From assembly GCA_021767325.1 (NCBI GenBank), contig JAASTM010000092.1, positions 1 through 7,934 on the forward strand: 7,934 nt of DNA, written 5' to 3'. The translations under genes were made by a program, and so were the position numbers. Shown in pieces: positions 1 through 6,290 of this stretch (position 1 is the stretch's first letter; each line of letters opens with the position of its first letter). Under the pieces are notes generated by a model. The model made no database searches, was not told the DNA's origin, and was given only the letters and a program-made list of their open reading frames with translations. The stretch is from Spirochaetales bacterium (GTDB lineage: Bacteria; Spirochaetota; Spirochaetia; DSM-16054; Sediminispirochaetaceae).

Positions 1-609
1 CATAAAGTCAAATAACGACCTGCCTTCCAGCTCGGCCAGGGAATACCCGAGCACCCGTTCCCACTCCGGGTTCAGGCGGATAAGCGTACCGTCGATGTGG
101 GCTATGCAGAGCATATCAAGACTGTTGGAAAAAAAGCGATCCATTTCCGCGCTCTTTTCAATCAGTTTTTCCTCGGTCTGCTCCTGCTGTACCAGGGCAG
201 TCCGCAGGTGCTCTTTTTGCCGCTTCAACTCCAGATGGGCCTCATACAAGCGAAATGCCATTTTTATCGAAGCCAGCAGTACAGTCTCGCCGGAGTTCTT
301 GACTATATACCCGTAAGAGGTAATCCCCTCGGTCTTCTCCACCACCTGCGGCTCGGTATGCGAAGAAAGAAAGACGATCGGCAGATCATGCCGGGATAGT
401 ATTCTCTGGGCTGCTTCGGTACCGTCGATGCCCCGCCCCAGATCAATATCCATGAGGACCAGTTCAATACCAGGGGCAGTGTCTACCTTCTCGATAGCCT
501 GTGTACCGGTATACACAGTCTCAACCTCATAGCCGTGCTTTTGCAGCATTTGCGCTTCTGCAAGCGCTATGAGAGCCTCATCTTCTACCAATAAGATTTT
601 CTTATACAT
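1..609 (-). CDS. REC-PAS signalling protein, 5' part only (response regulator/probable sensor kinase)
   Basis: This partial gene encodes the first 203 residues of a cytoplasmic two-component protein; the frame is open to the window edge, so the C-terminus is missing. Residues 1-125 are a complete receiver (REC) domain: acidic pair E9/D10 in LLVEDE, phospho-acceptor D54 in LVLMDIDLG, S82/S83 at the end of the beta-4 strand (IVFLSS), and K104 in VKNSG. A charged helical linker (about 124-155) follows, then the start of a PAS domain (about 158-203, RFFSNSLDMLCIAHIDG and LNPEWERVLGYS). The ATG at 609 is preferred over the adjacent ATG at 612 because the GGGGAG ribosome site at 616-621 lies 6 bases from 609 but only 3 from 612. 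No signal peptide or membrane segment is seen. The REC domain is about 64% identical (hand count) to that of the divergent kinase at 866. A histidine kinase domain probably lies beyond the edge, but this is inferred from the family and the neighbour. Confidence 0.9.
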   Translation of the reverse strand, partial: MYKKILLVEDEALIALAEAQMLQKHGYEVETVYTGTQAIEKVDTAPGIELVLMDIDLGRGIDGTEAAQRILSRHDLPIVFLSSHTEPQVVEKTEGITSYGYIVKNSGETVLLASIKMAFRLYEAHLELKRQKEHLRTALVQQEQTEEKLIEKSAEMDRFFSNSLDMLCIAHIDGTLIRLNPEWERVLGYSLAELEGRSLFDFM

Positions 610-662
610 CATAGACTCCCCACTGGGCTGAAGTTTGATTTCGCAGGCGGTAGTTCTCTTCT

Positions 663-694
663 ATAATAGTAGTCTGTTAAAATAACGGAATCAA
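663..694 (-). promoter_or_regulatory. Candidate promoter for the leftward REC-PAS gene
   Basis: Read on the minus strand, TTGATT (689-694) is followed after 17 bases by TACTAT (666-671); the better -10 match TATTAT (663-668) sits 20 bases away. Transcription would start about 50 bases before the ATG at 609. Assigned by eye; either -10 choice is imperfect. Confidence 0.35.
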
Positions 695-758
695 GCTCAC
701 TTCTTCAATTAAACCGAGAGAACGCCGATATATAAGACAGTAGCCGGGCTCTGAGCAG

Positions 759-787
759 TTGATTTATTGAATATATAGGTTTATTAT
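759..787 (+). promoter_or_regulatory. Candidate promoter for the REC-PAS-HisKA_2 kinase gene
   Basis: TTGATT (759-764) and TATTAT (782-787, five of six matches to TATAAT) are separated by exactly 17 bases in an AT-rich stretch. This predicts a start near 794 and a leader of about 70 bases before the GTG at 866. An 8-base direct repeat, GAGCAGTT, occurs at 753-760 (overlapping the -35) and again at 811-818 in the leader; it could bind a regulator or be chance. Confidence 0.45.
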
Positions 788-850
788 TATTTTACTCTAA
801 ATTGTCCCCCGAGCAGTTTCTTGCTGCAAATAATAAAGTGAAACCTTACG

Positions 851-860
851 AAAGAAGGGG
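851..860 (+). promoter_or_regulatory. Ribosome binding site supporting a GTG start
   Basis: The purine run AAAGAAGGGG ends 5 bases before the GTG at 866. It fixes the start of the kinase at a non-ATG codon and keeps the whole receiver domain, which aligns residue for residue from the first methionine with the paralogue at 609. Confidence 0.7.
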
Positions 861-865
861 TCGTT

Positions 866-3418
866 GTGAACGGAAAAATTCTCCTGGTAGAGGACGAAGC
901 TCTCATTGCGATGTATCAATCGGGAGAACTGCAGAAGCACGGGTTTGAAGTGAGTGTGGCCTACAGCGGCGAAAAAGCGGTTGAAGCGGTCCGCAGCGAC
1001 CCGGATATTGCGCTCGTTCTGATGGATATCGACCTCGGGAAGGGTATAGACGGAACCGAGGCGGCTCAGCGTATCTTGCGTACCCATAACCTTCCGATTG
1101 TCTTTCTTACCAGCCACAGCGAAAAAGAGATAGTAGATAAGGTAAAAGGCATTTCCCGTTACGGTTATGTGCTGAAGAACTCCGGTGTATTTGTGCTGGT
1201 CGAATCGATTCACATGGCCTTCGAGCTGTTCGAGGCACATCAGAAGGCTCAAGAGCGGGAACGCCGGCAACAGCAGCAGATGGAAGAGCTGGAGGCAATC
1301 TACCACCACACCCCCGCCTTGATGGTGCTGGTTGATTCCCAGCTGCAAATTCGTAAAGCCAATACCGCCGCCGCGGAGTACAGCGGAGTTTCCTCCGGCG
1401 CGCTCGACGGCAGTCGCATAGGGGAAGCGCTGCGCTGCCTTAATCACCTGAACCATCCGCAGGGCTGCGGTTACAGCCCTGCCTGCCGGCAGTGCAGTGT
1501 ACGTACCACGGTTCTCTCTACCCTTAAATCACAAAGGCCACATCTCCGAGTTCCCGCCTCGATACCCGTAAACCCCGTCCAACATCCAGAGGCTGAGATA
1601 AGCTTTCTGATTTCGTCAGTGTATCTTACCCTGCGCGAGGAACCCACGGTACTGGTAACGATCGAAGAAAAAACCCACACCAGCAGCCGCAATTATCGCA
1701 GCCTTTTCAACAGCATCCGCGATGCCATTCTGGTGGCCGATACCCAGCGCAGAATTATCGATTGCAACCCAGCCTTTATGGACCTGTTCGGCTACCGACT
1801 CGAGGAGATTCAGGGCAAGGCGACTTATGCGGTATACAGCAGCATGGAAGAGTTCGAACGAATGGGACAGGCCATTGAAAAGCATGTCGGCAATCTGTCC
1901 GATTTCTTGTACACCATTCACTATCAAAAGCGCGACGGAAGCGTATTTCCCGGTGAGACGAACGTGTTTTATCTGCACAATGACGACGGCGTAGTCACCG
2001 GCTTTATCGGGCTCATCCGTGACGTTACCGAGCGACTGCGGATGGAAGCCGAGTTAAGGGAGCAGGAGCAGAACCTGCGTATCACCCTCAACTCTATCGG
2101 TGACGCGGTCTTCTCTACCGATCTCAAAGGCCAGGTAGTACGAATGAACCCGGTGGCTCAGCAGCTGACCGGCTGGGATCTTTCATCCGCACAGGGCAGC
2201 CCGATTGAGGAAGTGTTCCATATTGTCGATGCCCGCAGCGGCAACAGAATCAATAACCCGGTCACCGAGGTACTGCAGAGCAAACAGATTATCGGCCTTT
2301 CCAATCATACCAAACTCATATCCAAAACCGGACAAGAGTACCATATCGCCGATTCGGCCGCCCCCATCACTACCGAAGCCGGAGATATAGAAGGAGCGGT
2401 GCTGGTTTTTAGGGATGTATCCGAAGAATACCTGCAGGCGCAAAGGCTGCGGGAGAGCGAGCAAAAGTACCGCGATCTGGTTGATAATGCCCCCATCGGG
2501 ATATTTCAAACCAACTCCAAAGGCCAGGCCCTGCACGCCAACAATGCAATGGCCAAAATGGTCGGCGCCGAATCTCCGGAGGACGGATTGGCCCGATTTC
2601 AGGATCTGACAGAACAGCTCTACGTGAACCCGCAGCGGCGCACGGAGCTGTTGGCGCTATTGAAAGAACACAAGCACGTGGAAAATTTCGAGTATCAGGC
2701 TCGCACCCTGCAGAACGAAACCCGCTGGATCAGCATGAATGCCCGGGTAAGCGCTGAATTGAGTGACGGAACTCTGATCATCGACGGCTTTGCTTTCGAT
2801 GTGACCGAACAAAAGCAAGCCCGGGAGAGACTCAGTGCGGCAATCGCCGAAATGAACCACCGGGTAAAAAACAATCTGGCACTGGTGGCATCCTTGATCA
2901 GCCTGAAAGAGGCATCGGTTGACGAAAGTATCGACCTGAGCGATGTAGTCAATCAAATACATGCAATCAAACTGGTGCATGAAAGGCTCTATCGTAGCGA
3001 GGACGCTACTCACACCGAGTTGAGTGCATATCTTTCGGAAATTCTGCATTCGGTCTTTTCAGCTTGGCCCCACAGAGAGGTTCACATTGAAACCGATTTC
3101 GATGAAATTACTATGCCGAGTTCTACCGCAGTCACATTAGGCTTAATAACCAACGAAATTGCCACCAATGCATTGAAGTACGGTTTTGGGCAGGAAAACG
3201 AGCCGCACAGATTTTCCGCGGCCCTCCACGAGGATCAGACCGATGACCGGAAGTATATTTACACGCTCTCCAACAGCGGTCATCCCTTCCCAGCCGAGAT
3301 AGACCCGGCCACAGCCGACACTCTGGGCATGCAGCTACTCACGATTCTGGTCGATCAACTGCATGGAACCCTTGAACTGCAAAAAACCCCTCATCCGATT
3401 TTTTCTATTCGCTTTTAA
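866..3418 (+). CDS. Soluble hybrid sensor histidine kinase, REC-PAS(x4)-HisKA_2-HATPase
   Basis: This 850-residue protein is a cytoplasmic histidine kinase with an N-terminal receiver; no signal peptide or membrane helix is seen. Domains in order: REC 1-125 (E9/D10, phospho-acceptor D54, T82, K104); short coiled coil 125-143; PAS1 about 144-268 with four cysteines (C191, C201, C207, C210); PAS2 about 276-390; PAS3 about 402-520; PAS4 about 531-650; HisKA_2 dimerisation/phosphotransfer region about 659-735 with phospho-acceptor H665 in MNHRVKNN; HATPase about 755-850 with N-box residues N763, E764 and N768 and a glycine-box LGMQLL at 820-825. The usual DxGxG box is replaced by SNSG (802-805), so ATP-site geometry may differ. 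The start is a GTG with AAGAAGGGG just upstream, 5 bases away; the next ATG (911) would remove the first REC strand. The protein has no DNA-binding output domain, so it probably signals by phosphotransfer to a partner. The divergent paralogue is the obvious candidate. The ligands of the PAS domains are unknown. Confidence 0.95.
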   Translation: MNGKILLVEDEALIAMYQSGELQKHGFEVSVAYSGEKAVEAVRSDPDIALVLMDIDLGKGIDGTEAAQRILRTHNLPIVFLTSHSEKEIVDKVKGISRYGYVLKNSGVFVLVESIHMAFELFEAHQKAQERERRQQQQMEELEAIYHHTPALMVLVDSQLQIRKANTAAAEYSGVSSGALDGSRIGEALRCLNHLNHPQGCGYSPACRQCSVRTTVLSTLKSQRPHLRVPASIPVNPVQHPEAEISFLISSVYLTLREEPTVLVTIEEKTHTSSRNYRSLFNSIRDAILVADTQRRIIDCNPAFMDLFGYRLEEIQGKATYAVYSSMEEFERMGQAIEKHVGNLSDFLYTIHYQKRDGSVFPGETNVFYLHNDDGVVTGFIGLIRDVTERLRMEAELREQEQNLRITLNSIGDAVFSTDLKGQVVRMNPVAQQLTGWDLSSAQGSPIEEVFHIVDARSGNRINNPVTEVLQSKQIIGLSNHTKLISKTGQEYHIADSAAPITTEAGDIEGAVLVFRDVSEEYLQAQRLRESEQKYRDLVDNAPIGIFQTNSKGQALHANNAMAKMVGAESPEDGLARFQDLTEQLYVNPQRRTELLALLKEHKHVENFEYQARTLQNETRWISMNARVSAELSDGTLIIDGFAFDVTEQKQARERLSAAIAEMNHRVKNNLALVASLISLKEASVDESIDLSDVVNQIHAIKLVHERLYRSEDATHTELSAYLSEILHSVFSAWPHREVHIETDFDEITMPSSTAVTLGLITNEIATNALKYGFGQENEPHRFSAALHEDQTDDRKYIYTLSNSGHPFPAEIDPATADTLGMQLLTILVDQLHGTLELQKTPHPIFSIRF

Positions 3419-4349
3419 ATCCCCCCAAACGAAAGAACCTTCCCTGCAAACCCGTAGTCAGGTGGATCGCACCACTGCGGTCAAAAATCAGCCCCTCTAC
3501 CCTGGGCAGCGCTTCGAGAAAGGCCAGGCCGGACTCCAGCCCCATCACAAACACCGCAGTAGCAAAGGCGTCGGCATCGGTGGCGCTGGAGGCTACCACG
3601 CTTACCCCCAGTACATTCGTGGCGGCCGGCTGACCCGTGGTGGGGTCGAGGATGTGGTGATAACGCCTGCCGTTATAATCGAAGTAGTGTTCGTACCCGC
3701 CGGAGCTGACCACCGCCGCATCGCGCACCTCCAGGTAGCCGGCCAGGGCAGTCTGTCCGACATCGGGATACCGGATACCAACCCGCCAGGGCGAGCCGTC
3801 CCGGCGGCTGCCGACAACCATCACATTGCCGCCCAGATTTATTAGGCCGCTACTCACACCATGGCGGCGGTAAATCTCTTCGGCCCGGTCGGCGGCAAAG
3901 CCCTTGCCGATGCCGCCCAGGTCAATCCGCTGGCCCTGACGCGGCAGATAGGCATGCCCCTGCTCATCCAGTTCGAGGGAATCCCAGTCTACCAGCGCCA
4001 GCTGCTGCGCAACCGCCTCACCCGCTGGCGGTATCCCTTCCATGGTCGCCTTCCGCCAGAGCTCGGTCAGAGGGGCGGCGGTGATATCGAAGCGTCCGCC
4101 GCATTTCCCACTCAGCTCCTTGGCCCGCTGCAGTATCCGCAGAGTATCGGCGTGCACCTTCACCGGCCGGTCCCCCGCCGATTTACCGATCCGGTTTATC
4201 TCGCTTCCGGTCCGGAACACGCTCCAGAGCTTCTCCAGGCGGTCGATTTCGCGGGCCGCCTTAGCAGCTATCCGTCGGCTGCGCAGAGGGCCGCGGCCGT
4301 AGATCCTCTGATCTACGACCGTACCCATCAGCAGATCACTGCGCTCCAA
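3405..4349 (-). CDS. apbE: FAD:protein FMN transferase (ApbE family)
   Basis: ApbE enzymes move FMN from FAD onto a Ser/Thr of FMN-binding-domain proteins, using Mg2+. Counting from the TTG start (314 residues), family motifs appear in order: MGT at 8-10, SEINRI at 49-54, GRFDIT..PL at 85-94, DLGGIGKGFAAD at 143-154, INLGGN at 170-175, SSGGYEHYF at 215-223, HHILDPTTGQP at 231-241 and DADAFATA at 258-265 (likely metal and flavin ligands). The TTG at 4349 is chosen because GAGGAAG (4354-4360) lies at ideal distance. A GTG at 4367 is also in frame (320 residues) but has no ribosome site. Neither start gives a signal peptide or lipobox, unlike the exported E. coli and Treponema enzymes, so this copy is probably cytoplasmic. 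It follows the FMN-binding protein gene by one base in the same operon, and that protein is its likely substrate. Its 3' end overlaps the convergent kinase gene by 14 bp. Confidence 0.95.
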   Translation of the reverse strand: MERSDLLMGTVVDQRIYGRGPLRSRRIAAKAAREIDRLEKLWSVFRTGSEINRIGKSAGDRPVKVHADTLRILQRAKELSGKCGGRFDITAAPLTELWRKATMEGIPPAGEAVAQQLALVDWDSLELDEQGHAYLPRQGQRIDLGGIGKGFAADRAEEIYRRHGVSSGLINLGGNVMVVGSRRDGSPWRVGIRYPDVGQTALAGYLEVRDAAVVSSGGYEHYFDYNGRRYHHILDPTTGQPAATNVLGVSVVASSATDADAFATAVFVMGLESGLAFLEALPRVEGLIFDRSGAIHLTTGLQGRFFRLGGFKSE

Positions 4350-4350
4350 T

Positions 4351-4731
4351 CTACTTCCTCGGCGCACTTTTCAAAGCTGTCTCTACTGCTTTTTGAAAGG
4401 CGCGGGTGTTGATTGAAGCGCCGGATACAGTGTCAATCTGCACGGACTGGGCTTCAACAATCTGCTGAGCTGCCTTCGAGGTAAAATCCCCGTCATCCGG
4501 TTTTTGGGTCACTTCAACATCGGCAATCCGGCCGCCTTTTACCGTTACCTTTACCCCGTAGTTCCAGCGGGTTTTCTTATAACTGCCTTCATACACCCCG
4601 TCTTGGATCTGCGACAGATCCGGAGCTTCGATACTAAGGTTTTTGATTTCCTTCATACCCCGGGTTACGGCAAACAGGCCCAGCAATACGAGCACAACTA
4701 AAACTGCAACAATAATGAGTACAATTCGCAT
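4351..4731 (-). CDS. Membrane-anchored FMN-binding domain protein, likely ApbE substrate
   Basis: This 126-residue protein has one N-terminal hydrophobic segment (about residues 3-22, almost all I, V, L, A, F), a short linker, and an FMN_bind-type domain (about 44-122): YEGSYKK at 47-53, WNYGVKVTVKGGRIADVEV at 56-74, and the attachment motif DTVSGASINT at 100-109. In this family the residue at the second T/S of D-x-x-S/T-G-A-S/T carries FMN as a phosphoester; here it is S106 rather than the more usual threonine. The likely role is a small covalent-flavin electron carrier at the membrane; no partner dehydrogenase or reductase lies in the window. Start: ATG with GGAGGA (4736-4741) 4 bases upstream. 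Positive residues after the helix (R24, K27, K30) outnumber those before it, so the domain may face the cytoplasm, in keeping with the unsecreted ApbE; the reverse topology cannot be excluded. Confidence 0.9.
   Translation of the reverse strand: MRIVLIIVAVLVVLVLLGLFAVTRGMKEIKNLSIEAPDLSQIQDGVYEGSYKKTRWNYGVKVTVKGGRIADVEVTQKPDDGDFTSKAAQQIVEAQSVQIDTVSGASINTRAFQKAVETALKSAPRK
4354..4360 (-). promoter_or_regulatory. Ribosome binding site inside the upstream gene, setting apbE at TTG 4349
   Basis: GAGGAAG lies within the last codons (Arg, Lys) of the FMN-binding gene, followed by its TAG stop (4351-4353), one A, and then TTG. The core AGGA is 6 bases from the TTG. The layout suggests translational coupling of the two genes and argues against the upstream GTG at 4367. 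Confidence 0.6.
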
Positions 4732-4751
4732 CTCTTCCTCCGCGTTAATTT

Positions 4752-4784
4752 ATTGTATATCTATTAGTACAACACACTTCTCAA
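4752..4784 (-). promoter_or_regulatory. Weak candidate promoter for the FMN-binding/apbE operon
   Basis: Read on the minus strand, TACAAT (4752-4757) is a good -10. The best -35, TTGAGA (4779-4784), is 21 bases upstream, which is longer than ideal; nothing better lies at 16-18 bases. Start would be near 4745, just before the strong GGAGGA ribosome site. Confidence 0.25.
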
Positions 4785-4801
4785 AAAAATGTGTCACTAA
4801 A

Positions 4802-4830
4802 TTTAAAAAAATCTACTTAGGGTGTATAAT
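4802..4830 (+). promoter_or_regulatory. Promoter for the TPR protein gene
   Basis: A perfect TATAAT (4825-4830) is preceded after 17 bases by TTTAAA (4802-4807, four of six matches to TTGACA) within an A-rich tract. Start near 4837 would give a very short leader holding GGAG (4840-4843), 7 bases before the ATG at 4851. Confidence 0.55.
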
Positions 4831-4850
4831 TAAATCATCGGAGCGGAGCG

Positions 4851-6269
4851 ATGAGACACATATTTACGGCGCTCATGCTCTTCTTTGCAACAGCCTTGCA
4901 CCTATCTTCATCTCCGGGTATTGATCTCTACAATCAGGGGCGCTTACACGAAGCCAAACAGACACTCGAACAGTCCGTGAGAACCGAAACCGCTGGGGTT
5001 GAGGAAATGGCGGTTCTGGGTATGACCTATACCCGTCTGGCGATGTATACAAAGGCCAAACGGATTTTAACGGAGGCCCTGCAGCTCGCCCCTGAGGATC
5101 CGCAGGTACTCACCGCACTGGCCATGCTCGAGTTTGCCACCGGAGAATATGAAACCGCCTACAGCTGGTTGGGCCGTTCCCGGAGCGGCCGCGGGAGTTC
5201 GGCCCAAGGTAAACAGCCTCTGGTGGATTCTCTTATCAATCGCTCGGTTCGTTTATACCAGCAGGGCGAGCTCCCTCAGGCAGCCGAAGCCCTCGCAGAA
5301 GCTCGACGCCTGGATTCGGATAATGCCATGATTATTGCAATGCTGATTCAACTTCACCGTGAATTGGAACAGCCTGACGAACTCATAGACCTCTATCGGC
5401 GTTTCGTTGAGCTGCAGCCGGAAAATGCGCAGGCTTACACAGAATTGGGCATCCTCCTCGATCAATCCGGCCGGTCCGCCGAGGCGGAAGGGGCCTTTCT
5501 ACAGGCCGAGCACTACAACACCGAAGAGCCGTATCCCTACTACTTTCTGGCCCGCAGCGCTGTCGCCCGTCAGCACCGGGCGGCCGATCAGCGCGTCCGT
5601 ATCCACCTTGCCATCGGCAAAGCGGTGCGTAAAATCGCCATGCTGCGGGTGCAGGCCGCCGGAACCTTTCAACAGCAGCAGGGCCAACTGAGTGCAGAAG
5701 AGCTCGAGGAACTGCAGGAGCTCACGGGCCGCACCGAACGGCCGAAGCAGATCCTGCAGGCTTCACTGGCCCTGTTGAAGGGTTCTTTTACGCTGCCCCA
5801 GGAGTATGAACAGGACCTGCGCCGGCTTATCGAATGGTATCCTCACAGCCTCGAGCTGCGTTGCGCCCTCGGCCGGCTCTTGGAGGAGCAGCGCCGGCCG
5901 GAGGAGGCCCGCCAACACTGGCGCGCACTTCTCGCCGACTTTCCAACCGCTATGGAAGCACATACCGGACTGGCCCGCAGCCTGCAGGCCCTGGGCCGGC
6001 AGGAGGAAGCGCGCATCGCCTATCTACGGGCCAGAGACCTCGACCCGGAAAACCCCGAGATATACCACGCCTTGCAGCAGCTCTTTTCCGCCGAAGGGCT
6101 CGAGAAGGAACTACTACAGCTCTATAGGGATATCTACGAGCGGGAACGAACCAACATAGCGCTTATCTACGCCCGTGCTGAGATAGAAGCGCAATTAGGC
6201 CTTTCCGAGCAGGCTGCCGCCCACCGGCTGCGGGCGGCCGAACTCGAGCAGCGCCAGGACGAAGAGTAG
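4851..6269 (+). CDS. Exported TPR-repeat protein of unknown function
   Basis: This 472-residue protein begins with a short basic residue and hydrophobic stretch (R2, then IFTALMLFFATALHL, about 4-18) that looks like a signal peptide with cleavage near residues 15-21; there is no lipobox cysteine. The rest is almost all helical. TPR-type repeats can be seen near 51-84 (GMTYTRLAMYTKAKRILTEA, with LAPED at the end), 85-112, 125-157 (YQQGELPQAAEALAEARRLD), 193-226 (AYTELGILLDQSGRSAEAE), 335-366 (LGRLLEEQRRPEEARQHW) and 368-401 (LARSLQALGRQEEARIAYL, then LDPENPE), with weaker copies to about 465. A Gln/Glu-rich, non-TPR stretch lies at about 240-300. Such repeats are protein-binding scaffolds; no catalytic domain is seen. 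Likely location is the periplasm or envelope. It is transcribed from its own promoter, divergent from the FMN-binding operon, and convergent with the beta-barrel gene 21 bases beyond its stop. Confidence 0.85.
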   Translation: MRHIFTALMLFFATALHLSSSPGIDLYNQGRLHEAKQTLEQSVRTETAGVEEMAVLGMTYTRLAMYTKAKRILTEALQLAPEDPQVLTALAMLEFATGEYETAYSWLGRSRSGRGSSAQGKQPLVDSLINRSVRLYQQGELPQAAEALAEARRLDSDNAMIIAMLIQLHRELEQPDELIDLYRRFVELQPENAQAYTELGILLDQSGRSAEAEGAFLQAEHYNTEEPYPYYFLARSAVARQHRAADQRVRIHLAIGKAVRKIAMLRVQAAGTFQQQQGQLSAEELEELQELTGRTERPKQILQASLALLKGSFTLPQEYEQDLRRLIEWYPHSLELRCALGRLLEEQRRPEEARQHWRALLADFPTAMEAHTGLARSLQALGRQEEARIAYLRARDLDPENPEIYHALQQLFSAEGLEKELLQLYRDIYERERTNIALIYARAEIEAQLGLSEQAAAHRLRAAELEQRQDEE

Positions 6270-6290
6270 CAACAGGATTTTAACCAGTAC

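Noticed and set aside
662..667. Perfect TATAAT on the plus strand as a promoter for the kinase
   Set aside because: No -35 at a usual distance (a TTGATT lies about 21 bases upstream), it is 200 bases from the gene, and the hexamer is the complement of the leftward -10 region; the 759-787 site fits better.
797..1456. 219-codon open frame on the minus strand
   Set aside because: It lies opposite the start of the kinase gene, whose frame encodes a textbook REC domain; the antisense product has no recognisable motif and no ribosome site was needed to explain it.
3861..4412. 183-codon open frame on the plus strand
   Set aside because: Shadow of apbE and the end of the FMN-binding gene; the opposite frame holds all the conserved ApbE motifs.
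4772..4795. Inverted repeat ACACA/TGTGT around an A-run as an operator or terminator
   Set aside because: Only five pairs with a 13-base loop; easily chance in an AT-rich spacer.
6270..6290. Possible bidirectional terminator between the TPR and barrel genes
   Set aside because: The 21-base gap and its flanks show no stem longer than about four pairs and no T-run after one.
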